Positions 8,453 through 18,326 of a stretch of DNA of 64,000 bases are shown piece after piece. The position numbers and the translations under genes were made by a program. The stretch's first letter is position 1. Every line of letters begins with the position of its first letter. The notes under the pieces are model-generated. The model did no database searches, was not told the origin of the DNA, and saw nothing but the letters and a program-made list of their open reading frames with translations. Origin of the DNA: Bacteroides sp. AN502(2024) (GTDB taxonomy: Bacteria > Bacteroidota > Bacteroidia > Bacteroidales > Bacteroidaceae); NCBI RefSeq assembly GCF_041227145.1, contig NZ_JBGFSP010000003.1:3038001-3102000 (forward strand), given 5' to 3'.

Positions 8453-9301
8453 TTAGAACCATGTTAATGCATATAGATAAATGACTGCTGCCGGTATGGC
8501 CATTAAAGAACTGTCAAACCGGTCGAGCATCCCTCCATGTCCCGGAAGAATATTTCCTGAATCCTTTACGTGCAATTGGCGTTTTAGCAATGACTCTGTC
8601 AAGTCACCCCATGTACCGAATATGACCGTCATCAATGCCAGTCCTGCCCATTCAACCATTGACATAAATGGGAAGTAGTGAGCAAGTATAAAAGATACTC
8701 CGATTGCTACAACCCCGCCACCGATGGAGCCTTCCCATGATTTCTTGGGAGAAATGCGTTCAAAGAGCCGGTGTTTGCCTATCAGTGAGCCGATACAATA
8801 AGCCCCCGTGTCATTCAGCCAAAGGAAAATAAAGATGGATAACGGTAGAATCGGATTATAACTTATACTGCTATATTCCGATGCGGGATCGTTATGAAAA
8901 GCCAGTACATTCAGCAGAGCAAAAGGCAGACCGATATATAGTTGGCTAAGCATAGAATAAGCCCAGTTAAGTACCGGATTCTCCTTTTTCAGATACAACT
9001 CGCTAATCATCATGTAAAGCAACAAAAGCAGATATGGAATGAATATTTTCGAATCGGCTGCATCAATGCAGAATCCCATGATTGCGAGGAATAAATAAGC
9101 TCCACCGAGCATATTAATGGCCTTGTTTATCTTAACTCCTTCTGCACGCATATTTACCAGCTGTGCAAATTCATAGATAGTTAGTGCACTGATAGCAGTG
9201 AGGAGAATACCAAAGCTGAATGCACCATAAAGGATGCATCCTACCATGATGGCAACGAAGAGTACCCCCGTAATAGCTCGTTTTATGAGATTGTTAATCA
9301 A
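8453..9301 (-). CDS. cdsA: Phosphatidate cytidylyltransferase
   Basis: A 282-residue integral membrane protein with about seven to eight hydrophobic segments. The CdsA signature is near the C-terminus: LKRQLHVKDSGNILPGHGGM then LDRFDS, with the conserved KD and HGG-LDR residues. SPKKSWEGSIGGG is the second conserved loop. It makes CDP-diacylglycerol from phosphatidate and CTP for phospholipid synthesis. It is the last gene of the rsfS-ftsH-cdsA unit, 16 bp after ftsH. The IS at 6744-8424 sits just beyond its stop codon and leaves it intact. Confidence 0.94.
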   Translation of the reverse strand: MINNLIKRAITGVLFVAIMVGCILYGAFSFGILLTAISALTIYEFAQLVNMRAEGVKINKAINMLGGAYLFLAIMGFCIDAADSKIFIPYLLLLLYMMISELYLKKENPVLNWAYSMLSQLYIGLPFALLNVLAFHNDPASEYSSISYNPILPLSIFIFLWLNDTGAYCIGSLIGKHRLFERISPKKSWEGSIGGGVVAIGVSFILAHYFPFMSMVEWAGLALMTVIFGTWGDLTESLLKRQLHVKDSGNILPGHGGMLDRFDSSLMAIPAAVIYLYALTWF

Positions 9302-9317
9302 AATCTATTCGTTTTAA

Positions 9318-11444
9318 TTAGTTGGACTTGTTAGCTTTTTCTTCTGCATTAGATTTATCCTCAACGATATCTTTGCCTTCCACGGTAACTTGGGTTCCTA
9401 TGGAGGCTTGCTCCTCTGCAGTATTTTCAGCTTCTTTTTCATTCATTTCTTTTTCTTTCAGCTTTTGGGCAAGTTCCCTTTCGGCTTTTGCGGCATCCTG
9501 ACTCTCTTTAGCGGCCATGATTTCTTCCGAACGGGAAGCCCAAGGACGTTTGCCGAAAATACGTTCAACGTCTTCTGCAAAAATTACCTCCTTGTCAATC
9601 AGTAATTGTGCCAATTCGTTATGTCCTTCTTTATGCTCTGACAGAATTTTTTTGGCTCGTTCATATTGCTCGTTCACCATTCTCTTGACTTCTTCGTCAA
9701 TTAATTCGGCTGTCTTTTCGCTGTATGGACGGTTGAAAGAATATTCATCATTGTTGTAATAGCATAAATTCGGCAGTTTGTCACTCATTCCTAAGTAGGC
9801 AATCATGCCGTATGCCTGTTTGGTCACTCTTTCCAAATCATTCATGGCACCAGTTGAAATGCGCCCGAGGAATAAATCTTCAGCTGCGCGTCCTCCTAAA
9901 GTGGCGCACATTTCATCCAACATCTGCTCCTTTGTAGTGATCTGGCGCTCTTCCGGCAGATACCAAGCAGCTCCTAATGCACGTCCGCGAGGAACGATAG
10001 TTACCTTAATTAACGGATTGGCATATTCCAATAACCAAGAGATAGAGGCGTGTCCTGCTTCATGCAAAGCGATGGAACGTCTTTCTGCTTCTGTAGTAAT
10101 CTTGGTTTTCTTTTCCAGACCACCGATGATGCGGTCTACTGCATCCAAAAAATCTTGCTTGCCAACGAACTTCTTTCCGTGGCGGGCAGCGATCAGTGCT
10201 GCTTCATTGCAGACATTGGCAATATCCGCACCCGAGAATCCCGGAGTCTGGCGTGCCAGCAAGTCTACATCAACACTGGCATCTATTTTGATCGGGCGCA
10301 AGTGCACGCCAAATACTTCTTTACGTTCATTCAGGTCGGGCAGGTCCACGTGTATCTGACGGTCAAAACGTCCTGCACGGAGCAGTGCCTTGTCAAGTAC
10401 GTCTACACGGTTAGTGGCAGCAAGGATAATTACACCGCTATTGGAACCGAAACCGTCCATTTCTGTCAGCAACTGGTTCAAGGTGTTTTCGCGTTCGTCA
10501 TTTCCTCCCATTGCTGGATTTTTGCCACGAGCGCGTCCTACGGCATCAATCTCATCGATAAAGACAATACAAGGAGCTTTCTCTTTAGCCTGTTTAAACA
10601 AGTCGCGAACACGGGATGCACCTACACCCACAAACATTTCCACGAAGTCGGAACCAGCCAGGGAGAAAAAAGGAACATTCGCTTCGCCCGCTACAGCCTT
10701 GGCGAGCAAGGTCTTGCCAGTTCCCGGAGGGCCTACCAATAGGGCGCCCTTGGGTATCTTACCTCCCAAATTCGTATATTTCTGTGGCTCTTTCAAGAAC
10801 TCTACAATTTCTTCCACTTCTTGTTTAGCTTCCGCCAAGCCTGCCACATCTTTAAATGTAATCTTGATAGCTCCGCCTTTTTCAAAAAGCTGTGCTTTTG
10901 ATTTTCCTACGTTAAATACACTACCGGGGCCACCACTGCCACCTCCACTCATGCGACGCATGAAGAAGAGCCATAACGCTACAAGTAAGACAAGCGGAAG
11001 TATCTGAATCAGAATTGCGGGGAAAATATCCGATTTGGGCGGATAGTCGGAAGAACCGTCAAAATGACCTGCTTCCTTTTCTGCCTGCAAAAACTCTTCC
11101 AGTTTATCGGTAGATGGTGCTCTACTTGTAATGATAGGGTTACGTCCCACTTTGTTGGAGTCTGCTCCAAAAACGGCTCCTACAGCAGTCGGTTTAAGAA
11201 AAGCTTCGATGGATTTATCTTCATAACCCAATACTTTGCTTATATAACCCTTTTTCACGTAGTCCTGAAACTCGCTGTAAGTTACAGATTTGCTTCCAGC
11301 CCCATTTGAATCACTGCCCCACCAGAGGCCGAGAAGCATAAGGGCAATAATCATATACATCCAGTTCAGGTTGAACTTAGGCATATTAACCTTATTGTTA
11401 GGTTTATTGCTATTCTTATTATTGCTATTATTGTCCATAATCAT
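9318..11444 (-). CDS. ftsH: ATP-dependent zinc metalloprotease FtsH
   Basis: A 708-residue membrane AAA+ protease. Transmembrane segments lie at residues ~28-42 ([15 protein letters not shown]) and ~143-162 ([19 protein letters not shown]), with a periplasmic domain between them. Walker A is GPPGTGKT (238-245), Walker B is VFIDEID (294-300), and the second region of homology ends in AGRFDRQI. The zinc site is HEAGH (461-465), with the third ligand in a downstream acidic motif. The tail is rich in Glu and Lys (coiled-coil-like). A second ATG two codons in (11438) gives MDNNSNN and may be the real start. The stop codon of rsfS lies 3 bp upstream of this start, so the genes are coupled. Confidence 0.96.
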   Translation of the reverse strand: MIMDNNSNNKNSNKPNNKVNMPKFNLNWMYMIIALMLLGLWWGSDSNGAGSKSVTYSEFQDYVKKGYISKVLGYEDKSIEAFLKPTAVGAVFGADSNKVGRNPIITSRAPSTDKLEEFLQAEKEAGHFDGSSDYPPKSDIFPAILIQILPLVLLVALWLFFMRRMSGGGSGGPGSVFNVGKSKAQLFEKGGAIKITFKDVAGLAEAKQEVEEIVEFLKEPQKYTNLGGKIPKGALLVGPPGTGKTLLAKAVAGEANVPFFSLAGSDFVEMFVGVGASRVRDLFKQAKEKAPCIVFIDEIDAVGRARGKNPAMGGNDERENTLNQLLTEMDGFGSNSGVIILAATNRVDVLDKALLRAGRFDRQIHVDLPDLNERKEVFGVHLRPIKIDASVDVDLLARQTPGFSGADIANVCNEAALIAARHGKKFVGKQDFLDAVDRIIGGLEKKTKITTEAERRSIALHEAGHASISWLLEYANPLIKVTIVPRGRALGAAWYLPEERQITTKEQMLDEMCATLGGRAAEDLFLGRISTGAMNDLERVTKQAYGMIAYLGMSDKLPNLCYYNNDEYSFNRPYSEKTAELIDEEVKRMVNEQYERAKKILSEHKEGHNELAQLLIDKEVIFAEDVERIFGKRPWASRSEEIMAAKESQDAAKAERELAQKLKEKEMNEKEAENTAEEQASIGTQVTVEGKDIVEDKSNAEEKANKSN

Positions 11445-11447
11445 TAA

Positions 11448-11807
11448 TTAGTCTAGATCGGGGATTTGAGTAAGTTTGGCATCAGCCCAAAGGTGTTCAA
11501 GATTATAAAAAGCCCTTGCTTCCGGTAAAAAAACGTGTACCAGTACGTCTGCATAGTCCATTGCTACCCACTCTGCATTCCGGAGTCCGTCAATTGCATA
11601 AGGTTTGCTGTTCGCACCTTTGCGTGTAAGTTCCTTGATTGAATCTACAATGGCGATCACTTGACTGGGGGAATTTCCCTGGCAGATAACGAAGTATTTA
11701 CAGATGGCATCTTCTATACTGGTTAAATCGGCAACGATTATCTTTTTACCTTTTTTCTCTTGAATTCCTTCTTTTATTTTTTCAATTAATACTTTAGTAT
11801 CGTTCAT
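11448..11807 (-). CDS. rsfS: Ribosomal silencing factor RsfS
   Basis: A 119-residue protein of the RsfS/Iojap family. [21 protein letters not shown] and [28 protein letters not shown] are the family's conserved core. It binds ribosomal protein uL14 and blocks subunit joining when nutrients are short. Length is normal. It is the first gene of the minus-strand unit with ftsH and cdsA; a TAnnTTTG element lies at 11900-11907. Confidence 0.93.
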   Translation of the reverse strand: [119 protein letters not shown]

Positions 11808-11899
11808 TCTTGTAATTGAGATTAATAATTCATGTTCTCTATTTGTTTATAACGAAAAAGGCAACCCTTTGTTTCTGATTATAAACATGATATTTTTGA

Positions 11900-11907
11900 C
11901 AAATATA
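11900..11907 (-). promoter_or_regulatory. Candidate -7 element for rsfS-ftsH-cdsA
   Basis: The minus strand reads TATATTTG, an exact TAnnTTTG match 93 bp upstream of the rsfS ATG. The -33 region is weak (CTTG at 17 bp). Confidence 0.5.
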
Positions 11908-12016
11908 CGCTGATTTATTGGATACAAGAAAGTAATCCTTCAATTTTTGTGTTTTTTAGTGGAGATACTTTTGTTTGGAAAGCTTATTTGGACATTTTTT
12001 CAAAAAAAATACCGGA

Positions 12017-12050
12017 TTTGTTTTGAATTCCCAAATTATTCGTATCTTTG
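12017..12050 (+). promoter_or_regulatory. Promoter of tRNA-Gln
   Basis: TATCTTTG at 12043-12050 matches TAnnTTTG. Candidate TTTG boxes lie at 12017-12020 and 12022-12025, at slightly long and slightly short spacing. The -7 element is 21 bp before the mature tRNA 5' end. Confidence 0.6.
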
Positions 12051-12071
12051 CACCCGAAAATAAAAAAACAT

Positions 12072-12142
12072 TGGGCTATGGTGTAATGGTAACACTACAG
12101 ATTCTGGTCCTGTCATTCCTGGTTCGAATCCAGGTAGCCCAA
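12072..12142 (+). tRNA. tRNA-Gln (anticodon CTG)
   Basis: A cloverleaf of about 71 nt. Acceptor arms TGGGCTA and TAGCCCA pair. The D-arm is GTGT-AATGGTA-ACAC. The anticodon loop TTCTGGT carries CTG, which reads CAG. The T-arm is CCTGG-TTCGAAT-CCAGG. The full CCA end is not encoded (the sequence continues ACA). A terminator follows at 12163-12200. Confidence 0.93.
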
Positions 12143-12162
12143 CAAATCATACTTTTTACTGA

Positions 12163-12200
12163 TAAAAAATCGCTAAATTTGCCTTTTTAGCGATTTTTTT
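12163..12200 (+). terminator. Intrinsic terminator after tRNA-Gln
   Basis: AAAAAATCGCTAAA and TTTAGCGATTTTTTT arms pair around a short loop, followed by a T7 run. Confidence 0.85.
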
Positions 12201-12353
12201 GTGTTTTAACAACTGCCATCCTTCAATGAACAGCGTATTAATTATGCGATCAAGCTGATGAAGAACCGGCGTATAATCATGCCCGAATCCTCCGCATTTA
12301 TTGGGAAATACATCTGAAAGAGTGAAATTAAAGTAATTTTTATCTGTTTACGC

Positions 12354-12384
12354 TTTCTGTCGTTCACTCAATTTCCTACCTTTG
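12354..12384 (+). promoter_or_regulatory. Promoter of the menaquinone operon
   Basis: TACCTTTG at 12377-12384 matches TAnnTTTG. A near-consensus TTTC at 12354-12357 is 19 bp upstream. The HAD-hotdog ATG follows 26 bp downstream. Between the tRNA terminator and this promoter (12201-12353) there is no complete gene, only a short open coding-like stretch. Confidence 0.6.
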
Positions 12385-12409
12385 TCATCTAAACCAAAAT
12401 CGTGTAATC

Positions 12410-13642
12410 ATGAAGTATAAATTATTGGTTCTTGACGTAGACGGAACGCTCCTTAATGATGCGAAAGAAATTAGTAAACGTACATTGACCGCTTTGTTGA
12501 AAGTTCAGCAGATGGGAGTACGTATCGTGCTGGCCTCCGGCAGACCGACTTATGGCTTGATGCCACTGGCCAAGATGCTCGAACTTGGAAATTATGGAGG
12601 TTTTATTCTTTCCTATAACGGTTGCCAGATTATCAATGCGCAAAACGGTGAAATATTGTTTGAGCGCCGGATTAATCCCGAAATGTTGCCGTATCTGGAA
12701 AAGAAAGTCCGTAAAAACGGTTTTGCCATATTTACTTATCATGATGATACGATCATAACAGATTCTCCTGAAAATGTGCACATTCAAAATGAAGCCAGGT
12801 TGAATAACCTGCAAATAATCAAGGAAGAAGAATTTTCTGTTGCCGTTGATTTTGCTCCTTGTAAATGTATGTTGGTCAGCGATGACGAAGAAGCACTGAT
12901 TGGTTTGGAAGATCACTGGAAGAGAAGGCTGAACGGAGCGTTGGATGTATTCCGTTCGGAACCTTATTTCCTGGAAGTAGTTCCCTGCTCCATTGATAAA
13001 GCCAATACTTTGGGGGCTTTGTTGGAAGTATTGGATGTGAAGCGTGAGGAAGTGATTGCTATTGGCGACGGTGTGTGTGATGTGACCATGATTCAATTGG
13101 CTGGATTGGGTGTAGCTATGGGACATTCGCAGGACTCGGTGAAAGCCTGTGCCGATTATGTGACAGCTTCGAATGAGGAAGACGGGGTGGCTATTGCAGT
13201 GGAGAAAGCGATCCTTGCCGAAGTGCGTGCTGCTGAAGTTCCTCTTGACCAATTGAATGCGCAAGCACGTCACGCGTTAATGGGAAACTTGGGAATTCAA
13301 TATACGTATGCCGATGAAGACCGCGTGGAAGCGACGATGCCGGTAGACCATCGTACCCGCCAGCCTTTTGGCATTTTACATGGTGGAGCTACTCTTGCGC
13401 TGGCAGAAACTGTTGCCGGACTCGGATCGATGATTCTTTGCCAGCCGGACGAGATTGTAGTAGGAATGCAGGTCAGTGGAAATCACATATCTTCTGCGCA
13501 TGAAGGAGATACTGTACGTGCAGTAGCGACAGTTGTACATAAGGGGCGTTCATCCCATGTGTGGAATGTCGACGTGTTTACTTCAACCAATAAACTGGTG
13601 TCTTCCATACGGGTAGTCAACAGTGTGATGAAAAAGAGATGA
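12410..13642 (+). CDS. HAD (Cof-type) phosphatase fused to PaaI-type hotdog thioesterase
   Basis: A 410-residue two-domain protein. Residues 1-~270 form a HAD-IIB hydrolase: motif I LDVDGTLL (D9 and D11), motif II LASGRPT, and motif IV IGDGVCDVTMI. Residues ~285-410 form a hotdog thioesterase of the PaaI/DHNA-CoA type, with GILHGGATLALAETVAGLGS (HGG-E catalytic motif) and GMQVSGNHISSAHEGD. The gene heads the men operon and overlaps menF by 4 bp (ATGA). The hotdog domain is therefore the likely 1,4-dihydroxy-2-naphthoyl-CoA thioesterase step (MenI-like). The role of the phosphatase domain is unknown; its substrate cannot be read from sequence. Confidence 0.88.
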   Translation: MKYKLLVLDVDGTLLNDAKEISKRTLTALLKVQQMGVRIVLASGRPTYGLMPLAKMLELGNYGGFILSYNGCQIINAQNGEILFERRINPEMLPYLEKKVRKNGFAIFTYHDDTIITDSPENVHIQNEARLNNLQIIKEEEFSVAVDFAPCKCMLVSDDEEALIGLEDHWKRRLNGALDVFRSEPYFLEVVPCSIDKANTLGALLEVLDVKREEVIAIGDGVCDVTMIQLAGLGVAMGHSQDSVKACADYVTASNEEDGVAIAVEKAILAEVRAAEVPLDQLNAQARHALMGNLGIQYTYADEDRVEATMPVDHRTRQPFGILHGGATLALAETVAGLGSMILCQPDEIVVGMQVSGNHISSAHEGDTVRAVATVVHKGRSSHVWNVDVFTSTNKLVSSIRVVNSVMKKR

Positions 13643-14739
13643 CCGACGAAGAAATAAGTAACTTGACAACTATTGATGCATTTATTCAGCGGAAGCAGCC
13701 GTTTGCTGTTTATCGTATTCCCGGGGAGAAAGTTCCCCGTCTGTTAACGCAGGCGAAAGGAGGGATACGTCTGATATATGCTCTGAGAGAACTGAATGGA
13801 CAGAGAGGATTTGTCATCGCTCCGTTTCAGGTGAGTGAGAAGTGTCCGGTTGTGTTGATTCAATCCGATCAGTGTGGACAGCCTTTACCGGTTGATGATG
13901 ATACGGAAGAAGACCGTAAGATCGCTTTGCGGATGCAAGGACAAGAACCATTCCTTACTTCTTTCACGGAGGAATATGCAGCGTGCTTTCATACCTTTAT
14001 CAACGCTTTACGCGATAGGACTTTTGATAAATTAGTGCTTTCCCGCCATCTTACTATTGATAAAGTAGCAGACTTTTCTCCTTCATCCATTTTTCGTGCG
14101 GCTTGTAAGCGTTATATTCATTCCTATATATATTTATGCTACACTCCACAGACCGGTATCTGGCTGGGAAGCACTCCCGAAATCATTCTATCGGGTGAAA
14201 AAAATGAATGGAATACGGTAGCGTTGGCTGGGACACAGCCTTTGCAAGATGGCAAACTGCCCCAAGTATGGGATGAAAAGAATCGGAAAGAGCAGGATTA
14301 TGTCGCTTCATACATTCGTCGCCAGCTCCTTTCGTTAGGTATTCATTCTACGGAGAACGGGCCTTATCCGGCTTATGCAGGTGCTTTGTCACATCTGAAA
14401 ACAGATTTCCGGTTTTCTTTGAAAGATAACAAAAGTTTGGGAGAACTCTTGAACGTATTGCATCCGACACCTGCTGTATGCGGTTTACCGAAAGAAGAAG
14501 CCTATCGATTTATATTGCAGAATGAAGGTTACGACCGTCGCTATTATTCCGGCTTTATCGGATGGCTGGATCCGGAAGGGAGAACTGACATCTATGTGAA
14601 TCTGCGCTGTATGCATATCGAAGACGACCAACTGACTCTTTATGCCGGCGGCGGATTATTGGCCTCTTCGGATTTGAATGATGAATGGCTGGAAACGGAA
14701 AAGAAGCTGCAAACCATCAAACGGCTTATAACCCATTAA
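13639..14739 (+). CDS. menF: Isochorismate synthase
   Basis: A 366-residue chorismate-binding enzyme. The conserved C-terminal core is present: FDKLVLSRHL, WLGSTPEIILSG, VALAGTQPLQDG, the LHPTPAVCGLPKEEA motif, and YYSGFIGWLDPEGRTDIYVN LR. It converts chorismate to isochorismate, the first committed step to menaquinone. The N-terminal part is short, giving a compact protein like other Bacteroides homologues. Its start overlaps the preceding fusion gene (ATGA), and menD follows after 27 bp. Confidence 0.92.
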   Translation: MTDEEISNLTTIDAFIQRKQPFAVYRIPGEKVPRLLTQAKGGIRLIYALRELNGQRGFVIAPFQVSEKCPVVLIQSDQCGQPLPVDDDTEEDRKIALRMQGQEPFLTSFTEEYAACFHTFINALRDRTFDKLVLSRHLTIDKVADFSPSSIFRAACKRYIHSYIYLCYTPQTGIWLGSTPEIILSGEKNEWNTVALAGTQPLQDGKLPQVWDEKNRKEQDYVASYIRRQLLSLGIHSTENGPYPAYAGALSHLKTDFRFSLKDNKSLGELLNVLHPTPAVCGLPKEEAYRFILQNEGYDRRYYSGFIGWLDPEGRTDIYVNLRCMHIEDDQLTLYAGGGLLASSDLNDEWLETEKKLQTIKRLITH

Positions 14740-14766
14740 TCATTAATTCACTAATCACTAACCATC

Positions 14767-16434
14767 ATGTATACAGACAAGAAGAACATACTCCAGTTGG
14801 TTGCGCTGCTCGAGGCGCATGGGATTACTAAAGTTGTGTTGTGCCCGGGTAGCCGTAACACGCCCATCGTGCATACTTTATCCAGCCACCCGAATTTTAC
14901 TTGTTATCCGGTAACTGATGAACGGAGTGCCGGTTATTTTGCGATTGGTCTTGCGTTGAATGGTGGTAATCATGCAGCTGTCTGTTGCACTTCCGGTACA
15001 GCGTTATTGAACCTTCATCCGGCTGTGGCGGAAGCATTTTACCAGAATGTTCCTATAGTCGTCATTTCTGCAGACCGTCCCGCTGCCTGGATCGGACAGA
15101 TGGATGGGCAGACTGTTCCGCAACCAGACGTGTTTCGGACGTTGGTCAAGAAGTCGGTGAACCTTCCGGAGATTCACACGGAAGAAGATGAGTGGTATTG
15201 CAATCGTCTGGTGAATGAAGCTTTGTTGGAGATGACCCACCATGGGAAAGGTCCGGTACATATCAATGTACCTGTTTCCGAACCGCTGTTTCAGTTTACG
15301 GTCGATTCACTACCCACAGTACGTGTCATTACCCGTTATCAGGGATTGAATGTCTACGACCGTGATTATAACGCTCTGATCGACCGGATGAATCAATATC
15401 AGAAGCGTATGATTATCATCGGTCAGATGAATCTTATCTATCTGTTTGAGAAAAGATATATCAAGTTATTATATAAACATTTTGCCTGGCTAACGGAACA
15501 TATCGGCAATCAGACAGTTCCCGGTATTCCGGTAAAGAATTTCGATGCGGCGCTTTATGCCATGCCCGAAGAAAAGATCGACCAGATGGTTCCCGAATTG
15601 CTGATTACTTATGGTGGACACGTGGTTTCCAAGCGGTTGAAGAAGTTCCTTCGCCAGCATCCGCCTAAAGAACATTGGCACGTATCACCGGACGGTGAAG
15701 TGGTCGATTTGTATGGCTCATTAACTACGGTGATCGAGATGGATCCGTTCGAGTTTTTGGAGAAGATAGCCAGTCTGTTGGACAACCGGACTCCTGAATA
15801 TCCACGTGTATGGGAGAATTATTGCAAGATGATCCCCGAACCGGATTTTGCTTATTCGGAGATGTCGGCTGTCGGTGCGTTGCTGAAAGCCTTGCCGGAG
15901 TCGTGTGCGTTACATCTGGCAAACAGTTCGGTAGTCCGCTATGCACAACTATATTCGATTCCTTCCACGATTGAGGTCTGTTGCAATCGGGGAACGAGTG
16001 GTATTGAAGGTTCACTGTCTACGGCAGTCGGCTATGCGGCAGCTTCCGATAAACTGAATTTTATAGCTATCGGAGATTTAAGTTTCTTCTATGATATGAA
16101 TGCGCTGTGGAATATCAACGTCCGTTCTAACCTGCGTATCCTTTTATTAAATAACGGAGGAGGAGAGATTTTCCATACCTTGCCGGGATTGGATATGTCG
16201 GGCACCTCACATAAGTTTATTGCAGCAGTCCATAAAACATCGGCCAAAGGCTGGGCGGAGGAACGTGGCTTCCTCTATCTGCAAGCGCAAGATGATGAAG
16301 AACTGGCTGAAGTGATGAAAACTTTCACCCAACCGGAAGCTATGGAACAGCCAGTGCTGCTGGAAGTGTTTACCAACAAAAACAAGGATGCGCGTATGTT
16401 GAAGAATTATTATCATCAATTAAAACAAAAATAG
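14767..16434 (+). CDS. menD: SEPHCHC synthase MenD
   Basis: A 555-residue thiamine-diphosphate enzyme. The N-terminal PYR domain has [14 protein letters not shown] and [13 protein letters not shown] (conserved Glu for ThDP). The C-terminal PP domain has [18 protein letters not shown] and the ThDP/Mg motif [14 protein letters not shown]. It adds 2-oxoglutarate to isochorismate to form 2-succinyl-5-enolpyruvyl-6-hydroxy-3-cyclohexene-1-carboxylate. Length is typical. It is 3 bp upstream of menB. Confidence 0.96.
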   Translation: MYTDKKNILQLVALLEAHGITKVVLCPGSRNTPIVHTLSSHPNFTCYPVTDERSAGYFAIGLALNGGNHAAVCCTSGTALLNLHPAVAEAFYQNVPIVVISADRPAAWIGQMDGQTVPQPDVFRTLVKKSVNLPEIHTEEDEWYCNRLVNEALLEMTHHGKGPVHINVPVSEPLFQFTVDSLPTVRVITRYQGLNVYDRDYNALIDRMNQYQKRMIIIGQMNLIYLFEKRYIKLLYKHFAWLTEHIGNQTVPGIPVKNFDAALYAMPEEKIDQMVPELLITYGGHVVSKRLKKFLRQHPPKEHWHVSPDGEVVDLYGSLTTVIEMDPFEFLEKIASLLDNRTPEYPRVWENYCKMIPEPDFAYSEMSAVGALLKALPESCALHLANSSVVRYAQLYSIPSTIEVCCNRGTSGIEGSLSTAVGYAAASDKLNFIAIGDLSFFYDMNALWNINVRSNLRILLLNNGGGEIFHTLPGLDMSGTSHKFIAAVHKTSAKGWAEERGFLYLQAQDDEELAEVMKTFTQPEAMEQPVLLEVFTNKNKDARMLKNYYHQLKQK

Positions 16435-16437
16435 ATT

Positions 16438-17262
16438 ATGTCAATACAAAGAGAGTGGACAACCATCAGAGAATACGATGATATTCTTTTTGATTATTAT
16501 AATGGAATTGCCCGTATCACAATCAACCGTGAACGTTATCGGAATGCATTTACCCCGACTACTACCGCCGAAATGAGTGATGCATTGCGTATCTGCCGTG
16601 AAGAAGCGGATATTGACGTGATTGTGATTACCGGAGCCGGAGATAAGGCTTTCTGTTCGGGGGGCGACCAACATGTGAAAGGACGTGGCGGATATATCGG
16701 GAAAGACGGTGTGCCTCGTTTGAGCGTATTGGATGTACAGAAGCAGATTCGTAGCATTCCGAAACCTGTGATTGCCGCCGTGAACGGCTTTGCCATTGGT
16801 GGGGGCCATGTGCTTCATGTGGTATGTGATTTGTCCATCGCTTCGGAAAATGCCGTCTTCGGTCAGACAGGTCCTCGTGTGGGTAGCTTTGATGCCGGAT
16901 TCGGTGCATCTTACTTGGCACGTGTAGTAGGCCAGAAGAAAGCACGTGAAATCTGGTTCCTCTGCCGGAAATACAATGCGCAGGAAGCACTGGACATGGG
17001 ATTGGTGAATAAGGTAGTGCCTTTGGAGCAGCTGGAAGATGAATATGTGCAGTGGGCGGAAGAAATGATGTTGCTTAGTCCGTTGGCTTTGCGTATGATT
17101 AAGGCGGGATTGAATGCCGAACTGGATGGTCAGGCAGGTATTCAGGAGCTTGCGGGCGATGCAACGTTACTCTATTACCTGACGGATGAAGCACAGGAGG
17201 GAAAGAATGCCTTTCTGGAGAAGCGTAAACCGAACTTCAAACAATATCCAAAGTTCCCTTAA
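16438..17262 (+). CDS. menB: 1,4-dihydroxy-2-naphthoyl-CoA synthase
   Basis: A 274-residue crotonase-fold enzyme. [15 protein letters not shown] and [19 protein letters not shown] form the oxyanion and CoA-binding segments. [20 protein letters not shown] is the MenB-specific active-site loop, and [19 protein letters not shown] follows. It closes the second ring from o-succinylbenzoyl-CoA. menB precedes menC here, with 12 bp between them. Confidence 0.96.
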   Translation: MSIQREWTTIREYDDILFDYYNGIARITINRERYRNAFTPTTTAEMSDALRICREEADIDVIVITGAGDKAFCSGGDQHVKGRGGYIGKDGVPRLSVLDVQKQIRSIPKPVIAAVNGFAIGGGHVLHVVCDLSIASENAVFGQTGPRVGSFDAGFGASYLARVVGQKKAREIWFLCRKYNAQEALDMGLVNKVVPLEQLEDEYVQWAEEMMLLSPLALRMIKAGLNAELDGQAGIQELAGDATLLYYLTDEAQEGKNAFLEKRKPNFKQYPKFP

Positions 17263-17274
17263 ACCGATTACACG

Positions 17275-18303
17275 ATGAACTGTAAAATAGAAATCATTCC
17301 CCGGTTGCTCCATTTCAAGCAACCCGCGGGAACTTCCCGGGGAACATATACTACGCGTAAAGTCTGGTATCTTCATTTCACCTCTCCTGAATTTCCGGGT
17401 AGAGTAGGAATAGGAGAGTGTGCACCCTTGCCCGCTTTGAGTTGTGATGATCTTCCTGATTATGAAGATGTATTAATGAAAGCCTGCCGGCAAGTGGAGA
17501 GAGAACAAGGAATGTTGGATATGGATGGTTTGTGCGACTATCCTTCCATTTTATTTGGTCTGGAAACGGCCATCCGGCATTTCTTTGCAGGAAACTGGGC
17601 TTTATGTGATACGGCTTTCTCACGCGGAGAGACAGGAATTCCTATCAACGGCCTTATCTGGATGGGAGATTATGATTGTATGTTATCCCAAATTGAGAAA
17701 AAGATAGAAGTCGGATTCCGTTGTATCAAACTGAAGATTGGTGCTATCGACTTTGAAAAAGAGTTGGCTTTGCTACGTTATATCCGTTCACATTTCTCCT
17801 CTAAGGAGATAGAGTTGCGTGTAGATGCAAATGGTGCTTTTTCTCCGGTTGATGTCATGGATAAGCTGAAGCGTCTGTCCGAACTGGATCTACATTCTAT
17901 CGAACAGCCGATCCGTGCCGGACAATGGGAGGAAATGGCACGCCTTACTTCCGAATCTCCATTGCCGATAGCTTTGGATGAAGAACTGATAGGGTACAAC
18001 ACGCTGGAGAGAAAAAAAGAACTACTCTCAACCATCCGTCCGCAATATATTGTGATTAAACCTTCCCTTCACGGAGGAATGTGCGGAGGGGACGAATGGA
18101 TTACCGAAGCTGAAAAGCGGCATATCGGCTGGTGGGTCACTTCTGCTTTGGAATCAAACATTGGCTTGAACGCTATTGCACAGTGGTGTGCAACATTCAA
18201 TAATCCGTTGCCACAGGGATTGGGGACAGGATTGCTTTTTACGGATAATGTGGAAGTACCCCTTGAAATAAGAAAAGATTGCTTGTGGTTTTGTAAAGGA
18301 TAA
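17275..18303 (+). CDS. menC: o-Succinylbenzoate synthase
   Basis: A 342-residue enolase-superfamily protein. The barrel motifs are visible in order: KLKIG (catalytic Lys), LRVDANGAF (first metal Asp), SIEQPI (second metal Glu), IALDEEL (third metal Asp/Glu) and IVIKPSLHGG (second catalytic Lys). It dehydrates SHCHC to o-succinylbenzoate. The N-terminal capping domain includes RVGIGECAPLPALS. It is the fifth gene of the men operon. Confidence 0.94.
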   Translation: MNCKIEIIPRLLHFKQPAGTSRGTYTTRKVWYLHFTSPEFPGRVGIGECAPLPALSCDDLPDYEDVLMKACRQVEREQGMLDMDGLCDYPSILFGLETAIRHFFAGNWALCDTAFSRGETGIPINGLIWMGDYDCMLSQIEKKIEVGFRCIKLKIGAIDFEKELALLRYIRSHFSSKEIELRVDANGAFSPVDVMDKLKRLSELDLHSIEQPIRAGQWEEMARLTSESPLPIALDEELIGYNTLERKKELLSTIRPQYIVIKPSLHGGMCGGDEWITEAEKRHIGWWVTSALESNIGLNAIAQWCATFNNPLPQGLGTGLLFTDNVEVPLEIRKDCLWFCKG

Positions 18304-18326
18304 TAGTTAAAGGATATGGTGATGAT

